From Pseudomonadota bacterium (GTDB lineage: Bacteria > Myxococcota_A > UBA796 > SXON01): a stretch of 64,000 bases of DNA. The notes under the pieces were generated by a model. That model searched no databases, was not told the origin of the DNA, and saw only the letters and a list, made by a program, of their open reading frames with translations. The number at the start of each line of letters is the position of its first letter. Positions within the stretch are counted from its first letter, which is position 1. The DNA lies in assembly GCA_030685065.1 (NCBI GenBank), contig JAUXQH010000158.1:39289-103288 (forward strand), written 5' to 3'. The position numbers and the translations under genes are program-made. Below, one piece after another: positions 43,489 through 52,548 of this stretch.

Positions 43489-45372
43489 ATGTCAAAGGTC
43501 ATCGGTATCGACCTCGGAACCACCAACTCGTGCGTCGCCGTCCTCGAGCACGGAGAGCCGCTCGTGATCCCGAACGACGAGGGAAGCCGGACCACCCCCT
43601 CCGTCGTGGCCTTCACGCGCGATGGCGACCGCCTGGTGGGGCAGATCGCTCGGCGGCAGGCCGTGACCAACGCGCCCCGAACCGTGTCCGTGGCCAAGCG
43701 CCTGATCGGACGCAAATATGACGACGCCGAAGTACAGAAGAGCATCGATCAGGTGAATTACACCATCGAGCGCGCCGAAAATGGGGACGCCTGGGTCCGG
43801 ATCGACGGAAGATCGTGGTCTCCCCAGCAAATCTCCGCGATCATCCTCGAAAAGATGAAATCGATCGCCGAGGCCTATCTCAGCGAGAAGGTGACCGAGG
43901 CGGTCGTCACCGTACCGGCATATTTCAACGACGCGCAGCGGCAGGCCACGAAGGACGCCGGGCGCATCGCCGGCCTCGACATCCTGCGGATCATCAACGA
44001 GCCGACCGCCGCCGCCCTCGCCTACGGCATGGGCCGGCACGGGCACGAGCGCGTCGCGGTCTTCGATCTGGGCGGCGGCACCTTCGACGTTTCGATCCTC
44101 GAGATCGACAACGGCGTGTTCGAGGTGCGCTCGACCAACGGCGACACCTTCCTCGGCGGGGAGGACTTCGACAACCGCATCACCACGTGGCTGGTCGAGC
44201 AGTTCGCCAAGGAGACGGGGGTGTCCCTCGCGGGCGATCCTGTCGCGATGCAGCGCATCAAGGAAGCCGCGGAGAAGGCCAAGCACGAGCTGTCGAACAC
44301 GACGGAGACGGAGATCCATCTCCCCTTCGTCACCGCGACCCCCTCGGGCCCCCTCCACCTCATGGCCGAGCTCTCCCGCGCCCGCCTCGAGGCGCTCTGC
44401 TCCGATCTCATCGATCGGCTCGAGGCCCCCTGCCGCCAGGCCCTCTCCGACGCGCGGCTGAAGCCCGGAAACCTCGACGCCGTGCTCCTCGTCGGCGGCA
44501 TGACCCGCATGCCCCGCGTTCAAGAAAAAGTGGCCGAGATCTTCGGAAAGGCCCCCGAGCGCGGCATCAACCCGGACGAGGTCGTCGCGGTCGGCGCGGC
44601 GATCCAGGGCGCGGTGCTCAAGGGCGAGGTGAAGGACATCCTCCTCCTCGACGTGACCCCGCTCTCGCTCGGCATCGAGACCGCGGGCGGGCTCTCGGAG
44701 CCCATCATCGGCCGAAACACGACGATTCCGTGCCGGAAGAGCAAGGTGTTCACGACCGCGCAGGACAACCAGGACATGGTGCGCGTGCACATCCTCCAGG
44801 GGGAGCGCGAGTTCGCGGACGACAACAAGTCTCTCGGCCACTTGGAGATGCACGGCCTCCCGCCCGCCCCCCGCGGCCTCCCCGAGATCGAGGTCACCTT
44901 CGAGCTCGACAGCAACGGCATCCTGCACGTTCAGGCGCGCGATCGCGGTACGGGCAAGGCACAGACGATGCGGATCGTCTCCAACTCGGGCCTCCACGAG
45001 GGAGACATCGAGCAGATGATCGGGGACGCCGAGCAGTTCCGCGAGCAGGACCACGAGCGGCGGCTGGCCGCCGAGGCGCGCAATCGGCTGGACGGCCTCA
45101 TCTACACGACCCGCCGGAGCCTCGACGAGTACGAGGAGCTCCTCGAGGCCGGAAATGCGCGGATGATCCGCGACGCGCTCACGCTCGCCGAGCAGGCGAT
45201 GGAGACCGGAGGCAGCCCGGTGATCCTCCAGGCCCACGAGGGGCTCGCCGTGGCGGCGCAGCGCATCGCCGAGTCCATCTACGCGGCCGCCCGCAGCCAC
45301 CCCCCGAACGAAACGGCGGGCGGCGTCGGTCCTTCGCTGGCGCTCGGCGGCGAGCTGATCGATGACGAGTAG
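43489..45372 (+). CDS. dnaK: Chaperone DnaK (Hsp70)
   Basis: The ATG at 43489 follows TTTTGGAGAATTTTTG, giving a good ribosome site and 627 residues. The phosphate-binding motifs are VIGIDLGTTNSCVAV, AVFDLGGGTFDVSIL and LLVGGMTRMPRVQ. The substrate-binding beta domain carries the DVTPLSLGIETAGG segment, and the alpha lid (about 510-610) is complete. The C-terminus ends GGELIDDE, with no eukaryotic EEVD. DnaK folds proteins with DnaJ and GrpE in the heat-shock cycle. The leader region is AT-rich, and two near-identical copies of the last 12 bases flank a hairpin after the gene. Confidence 0.96.
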   Translation: MSKVIGIDLGTTNSCVAVLEHGEPLVIPNDEGSRTTPSVVAFTRDGDRLVGQIARRQAVTNAPRTVSVAKRLIGRKYDDAEVQKSIDQVNYTIERAENGDAWVRIDGRSWSPQQISAIILEKMKSIAEAYLSEKVTEAVVTVPAYFNDAQRQATKDAGRIAGLDILRIINEPTAAALAYGMGRHGHERVAVFDLGGGTFDVSILEIDNGVFEVRSTNGDTFLGGEDFDNRITTWLVEQFAKETGVSLAGDPVAMQRIKEAAEKAKHELSNTTETEIHLPFVTATPSGPLHLMAELSRARLEALCSDLIDRLEAPCRQALSDARLKPGNLDAVLLVGGMTRMPRVQEKVAEIFGKAPERGINPDEVVAVGAAIQGAVLKGEVKDILLLDVTPLSLGIETAGGLSEPIIGRNTTIPCRKSKVFTTAQDNQDMVRVHILQGEREFADDNKSLGHLEMHGLPPAPRGLPEIEVTFELDSNGILHVQARDRGTGKAQTMRIVSNSGLHEGDIEQMIGDAEQFREQDHERRLAAEARNRLDGLIYTTRRSLDEYEELLEAGNARMIRDALTLAEQAMETGGSPVILQAHEGLAVAAQRIAESIYAAARSHPPNETAGGVGPSLALGGELIDDE

Positions 45373-45411
45373 CCTCCGAGCGCCTGCATCGGCAGGCCCA
45401 TCGATGACGAG
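45358..45411 (+). repeat. Partial duplication of the dnaK 3' end with a hairpin
   Basis: ATCGATGACGAG occurs at 45358-45369, encoding the last DnaK residues before its stop, and again at 45400-45411 in the dnaK-dnaJ gap, followed by CAG where the dnaK stop has TAG. Between them GCCTGC-ATCG-GCAGGC (45382-45397) forms a six-pair hairpin. The second copy looks like a duplicated tail that lost its stop. Confidence 0.55.
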
Positions 45412-45453
45412 CAGGCTCGGCGCGCGTTAGCTAACGGCCGGAGGATCTGGGCT

Positions 45454-46536
45454 TTGGCGCGCCGTGACTACTACGCATCCCTGGGGGTGGCGAAAAACGC
45501 CAGCTCCGAGGACATCAAGCGCGCCTTCCGGGGCCTCGCGATGAAGTTTCACCCGGATCGCAATCCGGGGGACATCGAGGCCGAGCGGCGCTTCCGTGAG
45601 TGCGCCGAGGCATGGGAAGTGCTCGGCGATCCGGAGCAGCGCTCCCGGTACGACCGCCTCGGCCCGCTGTACACCCCTACCGGGCGCCCCCCGAGCCCCG
45701 ACGAGCTCAACGACATCCTGAGGGACACGTTGAACGGGCTGTTCCGCAGGCGTCGGCCGGGCGGCGCGGGGGAGGACCTGAAGTACACGCTCACGATCAC
45801 CCTCGAGGAGGCCGCCACCGGCGTCGAGCGCACGCTCGACGTCCCGCGCACCGTTCGCTGTCGCAAGTGTGACGGTACGGGCGATCACCCCGAGGGTCGC
45901 GTGCCCTGCGCGCCCTGCGCCGGCAGCGGCAAGTCCCCCACCCGGCGCCTGCTCCGCACCGACTGCGCGAGCTGTGACGGCCGCGGCTACGTCCCGGCAA
46001 AGAAGTGTGACCGGTGCACGGGCGAGGGTCGGCACCCGCTCGACGACAAGCTTCGCGTCAAGGTGCCTCCGGGCGTGGCCACGGGGCAGAAGCTCAAGCT
46101 CCGGCAGAAGGGGCACGAGCCCGCCGCTTTCGCAGGGACGACACCGGGACCCGCGGGTGATCTGTACGTGATGGTGAATGTGGACGATCACGCGCTCTTC
46201 CGCCGCCGGGGCGCCGATCTCCTGTGCGAGATCCCGGTGACCTTCCCGGAGGTCGCCTTGGGCGCCGACATCGCGGTGCCGACCCTCGCGGGCAGCACCA
46301 CCATCCGGATCCCCTCGGGGACCCCGAGCGGGAAGACCTTCCGGTTGCCCGGCCGGGGGCTCCCCGCGATGGACGGCGGCGCCAAGGGTGACCTCCACGT
46401 ACGCGTCGTGGTCGAGGTCCCCGCGACCCTGACCACCGACCAACGTGCGGCGGTCACGGCGCTCGGAGAGAGGCTCGGGCAGGACGCGCACCCGGTGCGT
46501 CGCGCGTGGGAACAGACGATCAGGAGCCGACGATGA
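45454..46536 (+). CDS. dnaJ: Chaperone DnaJ, lacking a clear G/F-rich region
   Basis: The start is TTG (45454), with GGAGG at 45440-45444, nine bases away; translation begins ARRDYYASLGVAKNASSEDI. 360 residues. The J domain holds the HPD motif in AMKFHPDRNPGD. The zinc region has four repeats (CRKCDGTG, CAPCAGSG, CASCDGRG, CDRCTGEG). The C-terminal beta domains run from LRVKVPPGVATGQKLKL. The G/F region expected after the J domain is replaced by a short Pro/Asp/Arg stretch (TGRPPSPDELND). DnaJ delivers clients to DnaK. The stop overlaps the next gene by four bases. Confidence 0.93.
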   Translation: MARRDYYASLGVAKNASSEDIKRAFRGLAMKFHPDRNPGDIEAERRFRECAEAWEVLGDPEQRSRYDRLGPLYTPTGRPPSPDELNDILRDTLNGLFRRRRPGGAGEDLKYTLTITLEEAATGVERTLDVPRTVRCRKCDGTGDHPEGRVPCAPCAGSGKSPTRRLLRTDCASCDGRGYVPAKKCDRCTGEGRHPLDDKLRVKVPPGVATGQKLKLRQKGHEPAAFAGTTPGPAGDLYVMVNVDDHALFRRRGADLLCEIPVTFPEVALGADIAVPTLAGSTTIRIPSGTPSGKTFRLPGRGLPAMDGGAKGDLHVRVVVEVPATLTTDQRAAVTALGERLGQDAHPVRRAWEQTIRSRR

Positions 46537-48464
46537 AGGGTTTGTTGCGTGGGTTCTCCGCGCTCCCACGGCTGCTCCCCCGGTTGCCCTCGATCCTGCT
46601 TCCCGTGCTGCTCCTCTGCGCCGCCGCGCCGCCGATGCCGGATCCGGTCCAGAAGGCGCTGGAGATGAAGAACCGGATGGCCGGCGCCGAGCTGCTCGAG
46701 GACTCGCGCGGGGAGGTTGGCGCGAGCGAGCTCCCGTGGCTGCTGCTCTACGCGGGAGAGCTTCGGCGCCTTGCCGGTGACCTCCCGGGCGCCCGTGCCC
46801 ACTTCGAGGCGGTGGCCGGGGATCATCCCACCTCGCACGCCAAGGAGCCGGCGGTGCTCGGGATGGCCGTGGTGGACGCCAAGGAGGCCGCGAGCGGGAA
46901 CACGCTGGCGACGCTCGAGCTCATCGGCGACAAGGGCGTACCGGACTCCCTGAACGCGGATCGCTACCTGCTTCTGGCGCGCGCGAAGGCTGCCGAGGGC
47001 GCACCATCCGACATTGTACGCACCTACGGCGACAAGGCCGTGCACTACGCCGCCGATCAGAAGGACGTGGCGAAGCGCGTCGGAAAGGCGATGGAGACCC
47101 TCTGGGAGGCGCCCCCGGCCCCACCCGCCTCCAAGGACCCGCCCGACCTGCTGGCCATCGCCGCGATCCGGGCTGCGGTGGCCGAGGGGGACCTCGACAC
47201 GGTCGGCACGCTCTCCGCGACCTTCGCCGAGCGCTTCGGTGACTCCCCCTTCGCCCGGGAGGCCGGCTACGCCGCGCGCCGGGCGGCGTCCGGAACGAGG
47301 ACCGACCCGGGTCTCGTGGCCGTGCTCCTCCCGCTCACGGGAAACTACGCCCTCCCGGCCGAGAGCCTGCGGGCAGCCATCGAGCTTGGCAACAAGCACG
47401 CCGGTGGCACGCTCCGGCTGGCCTTTTTCGACACGGGCGGCACTGCCGAGAAGTGCGTGAACGCGCTGGAGCAGGCCACGCTCAAGCAGGGAGCGAGCCT
47501 CGTCATCGGGCCGCTCCTCAAGGAAGAGTCGCTCGAGTGCGCCTCCACGGCGCAGGCCCTCCGCGTGCCGCTCCTGACGCTCACCTCCTCGGAGGAGGTG
47601 CTCTCCGCGGGAGACCAGGTGTACCGCGCGTTCCCGAGCACGGAGCAGCTCGTCGAAGCCCTGCTCGCCGAGACCTTCGACGTGCGGGCCATGAAGCGGT
47701 ACGCCATCGTCAACCCGACCACCCCCTTCGGAGAAAACGCCGCCCGCATCTTCGCGGAGGCCGTGGTCGCCCGCGGAGGCATCGTGCCGGCCCGCGCAGC
47801 GTACGATCCCGAGCAGAAGGACTTCCGTGTCACCGCCAAGGCGCTCGGAAAAAAGGACTACAAGGCCCGGTCGGGCGAGTACGAGCAGCTCAAGCGCGAC
47901 GCCGAGCGCAGCAAGCAGGACCCCAAGAAGGTCGTGCTGCCGCCCCTCATCGACTACGACGCCATCTTCATCCCCGACTCCTACCAGCGGGTGGCCCTTC
48001 TCGCCTCCGCGCTGGCGTTCGAGGAGTTTCCCGTCGGGCGCTTCAAGGCCCACCGCGACGACGCCTCGGTGGTGCTCCTCGGGCTCAACGCCTGGAACAA
48101 CGACGAGCTCGCGCGCCGCGGCGGCACCTACGTTCAGGACTCGATCTTCGTCGACGCGTTCGACGCCCGCGTGGATGACGCGTCGACCGACGCCTTCCTG
48201 AGCGCCTGGCACGAGCGCGACAAGGGAGAGCCCACGGTGGTCGAGGCCGCGGCGTACGACACCGCGCGCCTCGTCGCGGCGATCGTGGCCGCCGGCGGAG
48301 ATCGAACCGCGGCGCTGCAATCGGCGCGCCTGACGGGCCCCGTCGCGGGCACCCTCGGGTTCGGCCCGGATCGTCAGCTCGCGCGCACGTGGCGGCTCCT
48401 GACCGTCACCCGTGAAGGGGTGCGGCCGCTCACGCCTCCGGAGCCCGTCGATGCCGGCCAGTGA
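46533..48464 (+). CDS. Exported LpoA/ligand-binding-family protein (Peripla_BP_6-like)
   Basis: The 643-residue protein overlaps dnaJ by four bases. A signal (LLPRLPSILLPVLLLCAAA) precedes a helical TPR-like N-terminal half (LLLYAGELRRLAGDLPGARAHFEAVAGDHP). The C-terminal 360 residues look like a type I periplasmic-binding fold: LVAVLLPLTGNYALPAESLRAAIELGNKHAGG, ASLVIGPLLKEESLECASTAQAL, VPLLTLTSSEEVL. This pairing of TPR with a binding fold matches LpoA-like penicillin-binding-protein activators. It is probably periplasmic or lipid-anchored, possibly in peptidoglycan control. Its placement after dnaJ is unusual for this role. Confidence 0.75.
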   Translation: MKGLLRGFSALPRLLPRLPSILLPVLLLCAAAPPMPDPVQKALEMKNRMAGAELLEDSRGEVGASELPWLLLYAGELRRLAGDLPGARAHFEAVAGDHPTSHAKEPAVLGMAVVDAKEAASGNTLATLELIGDKGVPDSLNADRYLLLARAKAAEGAPSDIVRTYGDKAVHYAADQKDVAKRVGKAMETLWEAPPAPPASKDPPDLLAIAAIRAAVAEGDLDTVGTLSATFAERFGDSPFAREAGYAARRAASGTRTDPGLVAVLLPLTGNYALPAESLRAAIELGNKHAGGTLRLAFFDTGGTAEKCVNALEQATLKQGASLVIGPLLKEESLECASTAQALRVPLLTLTSSEEVLSAGDQVYRAFPSTEQLVEALLAETFDVRAMKRYAIVNPTTPFGENAARIFAEAVVARGGIVPARAAYDPEQKDFRVTAKALGKKDYKARSGEYEQLKRDAERSKQDPKKVVLPPLIDYDAIFIPDSYQRVALLASALAFEEFPVGRFKAHRDDASVVLLGLNAWNNDELARRGGTYVQDSIFVDAFDARVDDASTDAFLSAWHERDKGEPTVVEAAAYDTARLVAAIVAAGGDRTAALQSARLTGPVAGTLGFGPDRQLARTWRLLTVTREGVRPLTPPEPVDAGQ

Positions 48465-49560
48465 CAACGGCGGGGACAGGCGGGGTCCCGAAGCCTCGAG
48501 CTCCTCTCGCGCAGGTTCCGAGCCCGCAGGTGCCGACCCCGCGGCGCCCGACCCGGAAGCTCCCGACCCGGACGAAGACTGGATCATCGACCGCCTGACC
48601 GTCGATCCGTCACGGATACCCGCGGCCGGTGCGGCGGGGCTCCGCGTCGGCATCGGCGACGACGCCGCGCTCTTCGAGGACGGGCGCATCATCACCGTCG
48701 ATTCGATGATCGAGGGCGTGCACTGGGACGACAAGCTCGCCCCCGGCGACGTGGGCTGGAAGCTCGTCGCCGTCAACGTCTCCGACATCGCCGCGATGGG
48801 TGGGCGCCCGTCCTACGCCCTGCTCGCCCTCGGGCTGCCGAGCCCGCTGGATCGCGCCTGGGTGGAGGCCTTCGCGGACGGCCTGCACGCCGCCTGCGCC
48901 CGTTGGGGGGTCCGCCTCATCGGCGGGGACACGACCCGCGCGCCGATCCGCACCGCGTCCCTCACCGTCGGCGGGCACGCGGAGCGCCCCGTCTTGCGGA
49001 GCACGGGCCAGGTGGGGGACGACGTCTGGGTCACCGGCCGTCTCGGGCTCGCCGCGGAGGGCTTCCTGGCTCTCGCGCCGCGTCCAGAAGCGCGCGCACG
49101 CTTGCGCCGCCCCGAGCCCCCCGTCGCCTTCGCCGCGGCGCTCGCCGAGTCTGGGCTCGTCACCGCCATGATGGACCTGTCGGACGGGCTCGCCCGCGAC
49201 CTCGGGCGCCTGTGCGTCGCGTCCGGCTGTGGGGCCTCGATCGACCCATCCGCCCTGCCGGGTGATGGCGCGCTCGCTTGGAGAGTTGGGTTCGGCGAAG
49301 ACTACGAGTTGCTGTTCTGTGCCGCCGCTGCGAGCCGAGATGCGGTACGATCCGTCGCCAGCATGCAGGAAATCTCGATCAGCCGTGTGGGGCGACTCGA
49401 AGCGCGCCCCGGGCTGCGCCTCGTCGGCGGCGGCGAGTGGCCCCCGTCGCTGTTCGCGCACTTCCCCACCGCGGCGCCCGCCGTGGCGCCCACGGGGGCA
49501 CGACACGCCGGGGCAGGGCTCCGGGCGCCACGAGCGCCTCGAACCGGGGGGGCCCTCTGA
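48451..49560 (+). CDS. thiL: Thiamine-monophosphate kinase
   Basis: The ATG at 48451 overlaps the upstream gene by 14 bases and yields 369 residues. ThiL phosphorylates thiamine monophosphate to thiamine diphosphate. Conserved segments are LRVGIGDDAALFEDGR, TVDSMIEGVHW, VNVSDIAAMGGRPSYALLAL, LIGGDTTRAP, AMMDLSDGLARDLGRLC and GEDYELLFC. The first 45 residues and last 35 residues (Arg/Ala/Gly-rich) are extra. A putative CTG start for the next gene shares the stop (CTGA). It is the only thiamine gene seen here. Confidence 0.94.
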   Translation: MPASDNGGDRRGPEASSSSRAGSEPAGADPAAPDPEAPDPDEDWIIDRLTVDPSRIPAAGAAGLRVGIGDDAALFEDGRIITVDSMIEGVHWDDKLAPGDVGWKLVAVNVSDIAAMGGRPSYALLALGLPSPLDRAWVEAFADGLHAACARWGVRLIGGDTTRAPIRTASLTVGGHAERPVLRSTGQVGDDVWVTGRLGLAAEGFLALAPRPEARARLRRPEPPVAFAAALAESGLVTAMMDLSDGLARDLGRLCVASGCGASIDPSALPGDGALAWRVGFGEDYELLFCAAAASRDAVRSVASMQEISISRVGRLEARPGLRLVGGGEWPPSLFAHFPTAAPAVAPTGARHAGAGLRAPRAPRTGGAL

Positions 49561-50918
49561 GTCCGCTGCTCGCCGTATCGCTCGCCTTCTCCGCCGAACC
49601 GGCGGCCGCGGCTCCATCCACGCTCGCGTCCTCGGGGCTGCCGCTGACGCTCGGCGTCCTGGCCGCCCTGCTCCTCCTCTGCATGTTCTTCTCGATCAGC
49701 GAGACAGCGCTTTTCTCCTTGCAGAAGGTGGATCGCGAGAACCTCAAGGACGATCCGAGCGTCGGGGAGACCATCCGGCACCTGCTCCACCGCCCTCGTC
49801 GCTTGCTCGCGGCGTTGCTGATCGGCAACGAGTTCGCCAACATCGGGCTCTCGGCGGTGTCGGCGTCGCTCGTTCTCGCGTGGCTGCCGACCGGCGCCCC
49901 CTACGCGCCCTGGCTCAACATCCTCCTGGTGGCGCCGATCCTCATCTTGTTCGGGGATGTGCTGCCGAAGACCCTCGGCCTGCGGTTCGCGCGCACCGTC
50001 GCGCGGCGGGTCGCGCGCCCGCTCGCGTTCTGGAACGAGCTCGTCAGCCCGATCCGGTTCGTGCTCTCCGGCGTCGGTGACGTCATCCTCCGGGGCCTCG
50101 GGGTATCCGCGGCGCCGCTGCACGACAGCCTTCAAGAAGGCCAGCTCCGCACGCTCATCGACCAGGGCCGCGAAACCGGCATCATCCAGCCGATGGAGCA
50201 GGAGATCATCCACCGCGTCTTCGAGTTCGGGGATCTCCCGGTTTCACGCCTGATGACCCCTCGCCCCGACATCTTCTCGCTGAGCCTCACGACGCCCTGG
50301 GACGAGCTGCTCCAGGCGATTCGCGAGGCGCGGTACAGCCGCGTTCCCATCTGGCAGAGCAACCCCGACAACATCGTGGGAATCCTGCTCGTGAAGGATC
50401 TGCTCCGCCTCCGGAACGCGCCCACCCCCCACGCCCGCCAGCTTCAGAAGATGCTCCATCCAGCGATGTTCGTCCCTCCGTCCAAGCGCGCCCAGGATCT
50501 CCTCCGCGAGTTCCGCGTCAACAACAACCACATGGCCGTCGTGGTGGACGAGCACGGATCCATCGCCGGGCTCACGACGCTCGACGACCTTCTGACGGAG
50601 CTGGTTGGCGAGGTGCTCGACGAGAGCGACGTGGACGAGAAGGAGGCGACGCAGCTCCAGGAGAACGTGTGGACGGTGCGCGCCGGCATCGACATCGAGG
50701 ACTTCGACGCGCGCTTCGACACCGAGCTGCCGGAGGGCGACTACACGACGCTCGGCGGCTTCGTCTTCCACCAGCTCGGCGCCGCGCCCAAGAAGGGCGA
50801 CGAGATCGAGTGGAACGGCCTGCACTTCTTGATCTCGGGCGTCGATGGGCGGCGGATCACCGAGGTCACCGTGACCATCCGCGCGGATGAGCGCGTCCCG
50901 AGCGAGGAGCTCACGTGA
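49557..50918 (+). CDS. CNNM/CBS-domain membrane transporter (HlyC/CorC family), probable CTG start
   Basis: No ATG, GTG or TTG fits at the 5' end without a 120-base overlap with thiL. A CTG at 49557 overlaps the thiL stop (CTGA), like its neighbours. It gives 453 residues starting SPLLAVSLAFSAEPAAA, which resembles a signal. A CNNM membrane domain (residues about 30-180) has LLLCMFFSISETALFSLQK and ILILFGDVLPKTLGL. A CBS pair follows (PVSRLMTPRPDIFSL, and DLLRLRN with MLHPAMFVPPSKRAQDLLREF, NNNHMAVVVDEHGSIAGL). A CorC_HlyC domain ends the protein. Family members move or sense divalent cations such as Mg2+ or Co2+. A GTG at 49437 is the alternative start. Confidence 0.85.
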   Translation: MSPLLAVSLAFSAEPAAAAPSTLASSGLPLTLGVLAALLLLCMFFSISETALFSLQKVDRENLKDDPSVGETIRHLLHRPRRLLAALLIGNEFANIGLSAVSASLVLAWLPTGAPYAPWLNILLVAPILILFGDVLPKTLGLRFARTVARRVARPLAFWNELVSPIRFVLSGVGDVILRGLGVSAAPLHDSLQEGQLRTLIDQGRETGIIQPMEQEIIHRVFEFGDLPVSRLMTPRPDIFSLSLTTPWDELLQAIREARYSRVPIWQSNPDNIVGILLVKDLLRLRNAPTPHARQLQKMLHPAMFVPPSKRAQDLLREFRVNNNHMAVVVDEHGSIAGLTTLDDLLTELVGEVLDESDVDEKEATQLQENVWTVRAGIDIEDFDARFDTELPEGDYTTLGGFVFHQLGAAPKKGDEIEWNGLHFLISGVDGRRITEVTVTIRADERVPSEELT

Positions 50919-52165
50919 GTCCCCTCGGAGAGCTCCTCCTCATCGCCTGTTGCATCGTCATGCAGGGCTTGTTCTCGGGCTCGGAGATCGCCATCGTGGG
51001 ATCGGATCGCCTGGTGTTGCGTGCCCGCGCCGAGAATGGGGACACCGCCGCCAAGCGGGTCCTCAAGCTCCTCGAGCGGCCAACGCAGCTCGTCGGAACC
51101 TGCCTCATCGGCACCAACGTGGCCACGATCGCCGGCGCGACGCTCGTTGCGCACGCGCTCGGGCGCCTGGGAGACGTCCCCGAGCTCCTGGTGGTCGCCG
51201 TGTACACGCCGCTCACGATCGTGTTCTCCGAGATGGTCCCGAAGACCATCTTCCAGCAGTACGCCAACACCCTCGCCCCCTTCGTGTCGCGGCCGATCTC
51301 GGGCCTGTCCGTCGTGTTGCGGCCGGTGCTTTGGGCAATCGAGCACGCCACCCGCATCATCATGACCGTGCTCGGCGTGAAGGACGCGCAGGTGCACGCC
51401 GTGCGCCGCGAGGACATCCAGCTCCTGCTCGACAGCGCCACCCTGACGGACATCCACGACGACGAAAAGGAGATGATCCTCCGGGTCTTCAACTTCTCGG
51501 AGACCCAGGTCGCGGACGCGATGGTGCCGCTCATCGAGGTGGTCGGCGTCCCGGAGACAGCGACCTGCGGGGAGGCCCGCGCCGTCATGATCGACCAGGG
51601 CTTCTCCCGCCTCGTCGTGTATCGCAAGCGCATCGATCGCCTCGTCGGCATGGTGATGCACAGCGATCTCCTGTTCGCGCCCGACGACGCACGGCCCGTG
51701 GGTACGGTCATGCACGAGATCATGTTCGTGCCGGAGACCAAGCGGGTGGACGAGCTCTTCGTCGAGCTTCGTCGGAAGCGCCAGCGACTCGCGGTGGCGG
51801 TCGACGAGTACGGCGGCGCAGTGGGGCTCATCTCCATCGAGGACATCCTCGAGGAGATCGTCGGCGACATCGAGGACGAACACGACCGCGCCCGACCGAT
51901 GGTGCGAAAGATGGGCGAGCGCCAATGGGTCGCGTCGGGTCGCGTCGAGGGAGAGGAGCTCTACGAGACCACGGGCTTCGAGATGCCCGAGGGTGACTAC
52001 GAGACCTTGGCCGGCTTCCTCCTGTCTCAGCTCGGACACGTCCCCGCTGCCGGCGAGCGCCTCACGTGGGCCGGCTTCATCTTCACCGTCGCCCTCGCGA
52101 ACGAACGTGCGATCCTCGAGGTCGACGTTCAGAACTCGGTGCCGCGCACCGCTCGGGAGAGCTGA
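50915..52165 (+). CDS. CNNM/CBS-domain membrane transporter, second copy
   Basis: The GTG start at 50915 overlaps the upstream stop (GTGA); 416 residues. The CNNM domain begins LLLIACCIVMQGLFSGSEIAIVGSDRL and includes LTIVFSEMVPKTIFQQ. CBS domains: VADAMVPLIEVVGVPETATC, FSRLVVYRKRIDRLVGMVMHSDLLF, VGTVMHEIMFVPETKRVDELFVELR and RLAVAVDEYGGAVGLISIEDILEEIVGDI. The CorC_HlyC C-terminal domain begins at about residue 330. The tandem with the previous gene suggests a heteromeric transporter. The next start codon is 1 base into the stop (TGATG). Confidence 0.88.
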   Translation: MSPLGELLLIACCIVMQGLFSGSEIAIVGSDRLVLRARAENGDTAAKRVLKLLERPTQLVGTCLIGTNVATIAGATLVAHALGRLGDVPELLVVAVYTPLTIVFSEMVPKTIFQQYANTLAPFVSRPISGLSVVLRPVLWAIEHATRIIMTVLGVKDAQVHAVRREDIQLLLDSATLTDIHDDEKEMILRVFNFSETQVADAMVPLIEVVGVPETATCGEARAVMIDQGFSRLVVYRKRIDRLVGMVMHSDLLFAPDDARPVGTVMHEIMFVPETKRVDELFVELRRKRQRLAVAVDEYGGAVGLISIEDILEEIVGDIEDEHDRARPMVRKMGERQWVASGRVEGEELYETTGFEMPEGDYETLAGFLLSQLGHVPAAGERLTWAGFIFTVALANERAILEVDVQNSVPRTARES

Positions 52166-52548
52166 TGATCCGACGAGCCCCCCGAGGCGGACGCGACCTC
52201 GTCTTCAGGCAGGAGACCGTGCGCGGCTCGCTGACGGCGCCGCGGATCTCGGCCGTGCCCGCCGCGCCTTCCTGGCTGCTCGGTGCGTGCGCCTTCGAGG
52301 GACGCGCGATCTCCGTCATCGACGTCGTGGCGTTCGCGGCCGGCACCGCCGCCAGCCGCGATCCGCTCATCGTGGTGATCATCGCCACGCCCGCCGGCGT
52401 GATCGGCGTGCCGGCGGACGCGCCGTTGCGTGACGAGCCGAGGGCGGGCGACCTCGCAGAGGGTCGCGACGTTGTAGTGGACGCAGCCACGCTTCCGGAG
52501 CGGATCTCTCGGGCCCTGTTTGAGTGCGGGTTCCCGCCACAGGGATAG
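52165..52548 (+). CDS. CheW-like coupling protein
   Basis: The ATG at 52165 gives 127 residues. CheW folds link receptors to CheA. VRGSLTAPRISAVPAAPSWLLGACAFEGRAISVIDVVAFAAG corresponds to the CheW signature E-I...I..VP..P..i.Gv.n.RG..ipViDL, here with LGACAFEGRAISVIDV. The N-terminal strands are short compared with standard CheW of about 150-160 residues, so the domain may be incomplete. The stop is directly before the cheA-like ATG. No chemoreceptor or CheY is in the neighbourhood. Confidence 0.75.
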   Translation: MIRRAPRGGRDLVFRQETVRGSLTAPRISAVPAAPSWLLGACAFEGRAISVIDVVAFAAGTAASRDPLIVVIIATPAGVIGVPADAPLRDEPRAGDLAEGRDVVVDAATLPERISRALFECGFPPQG

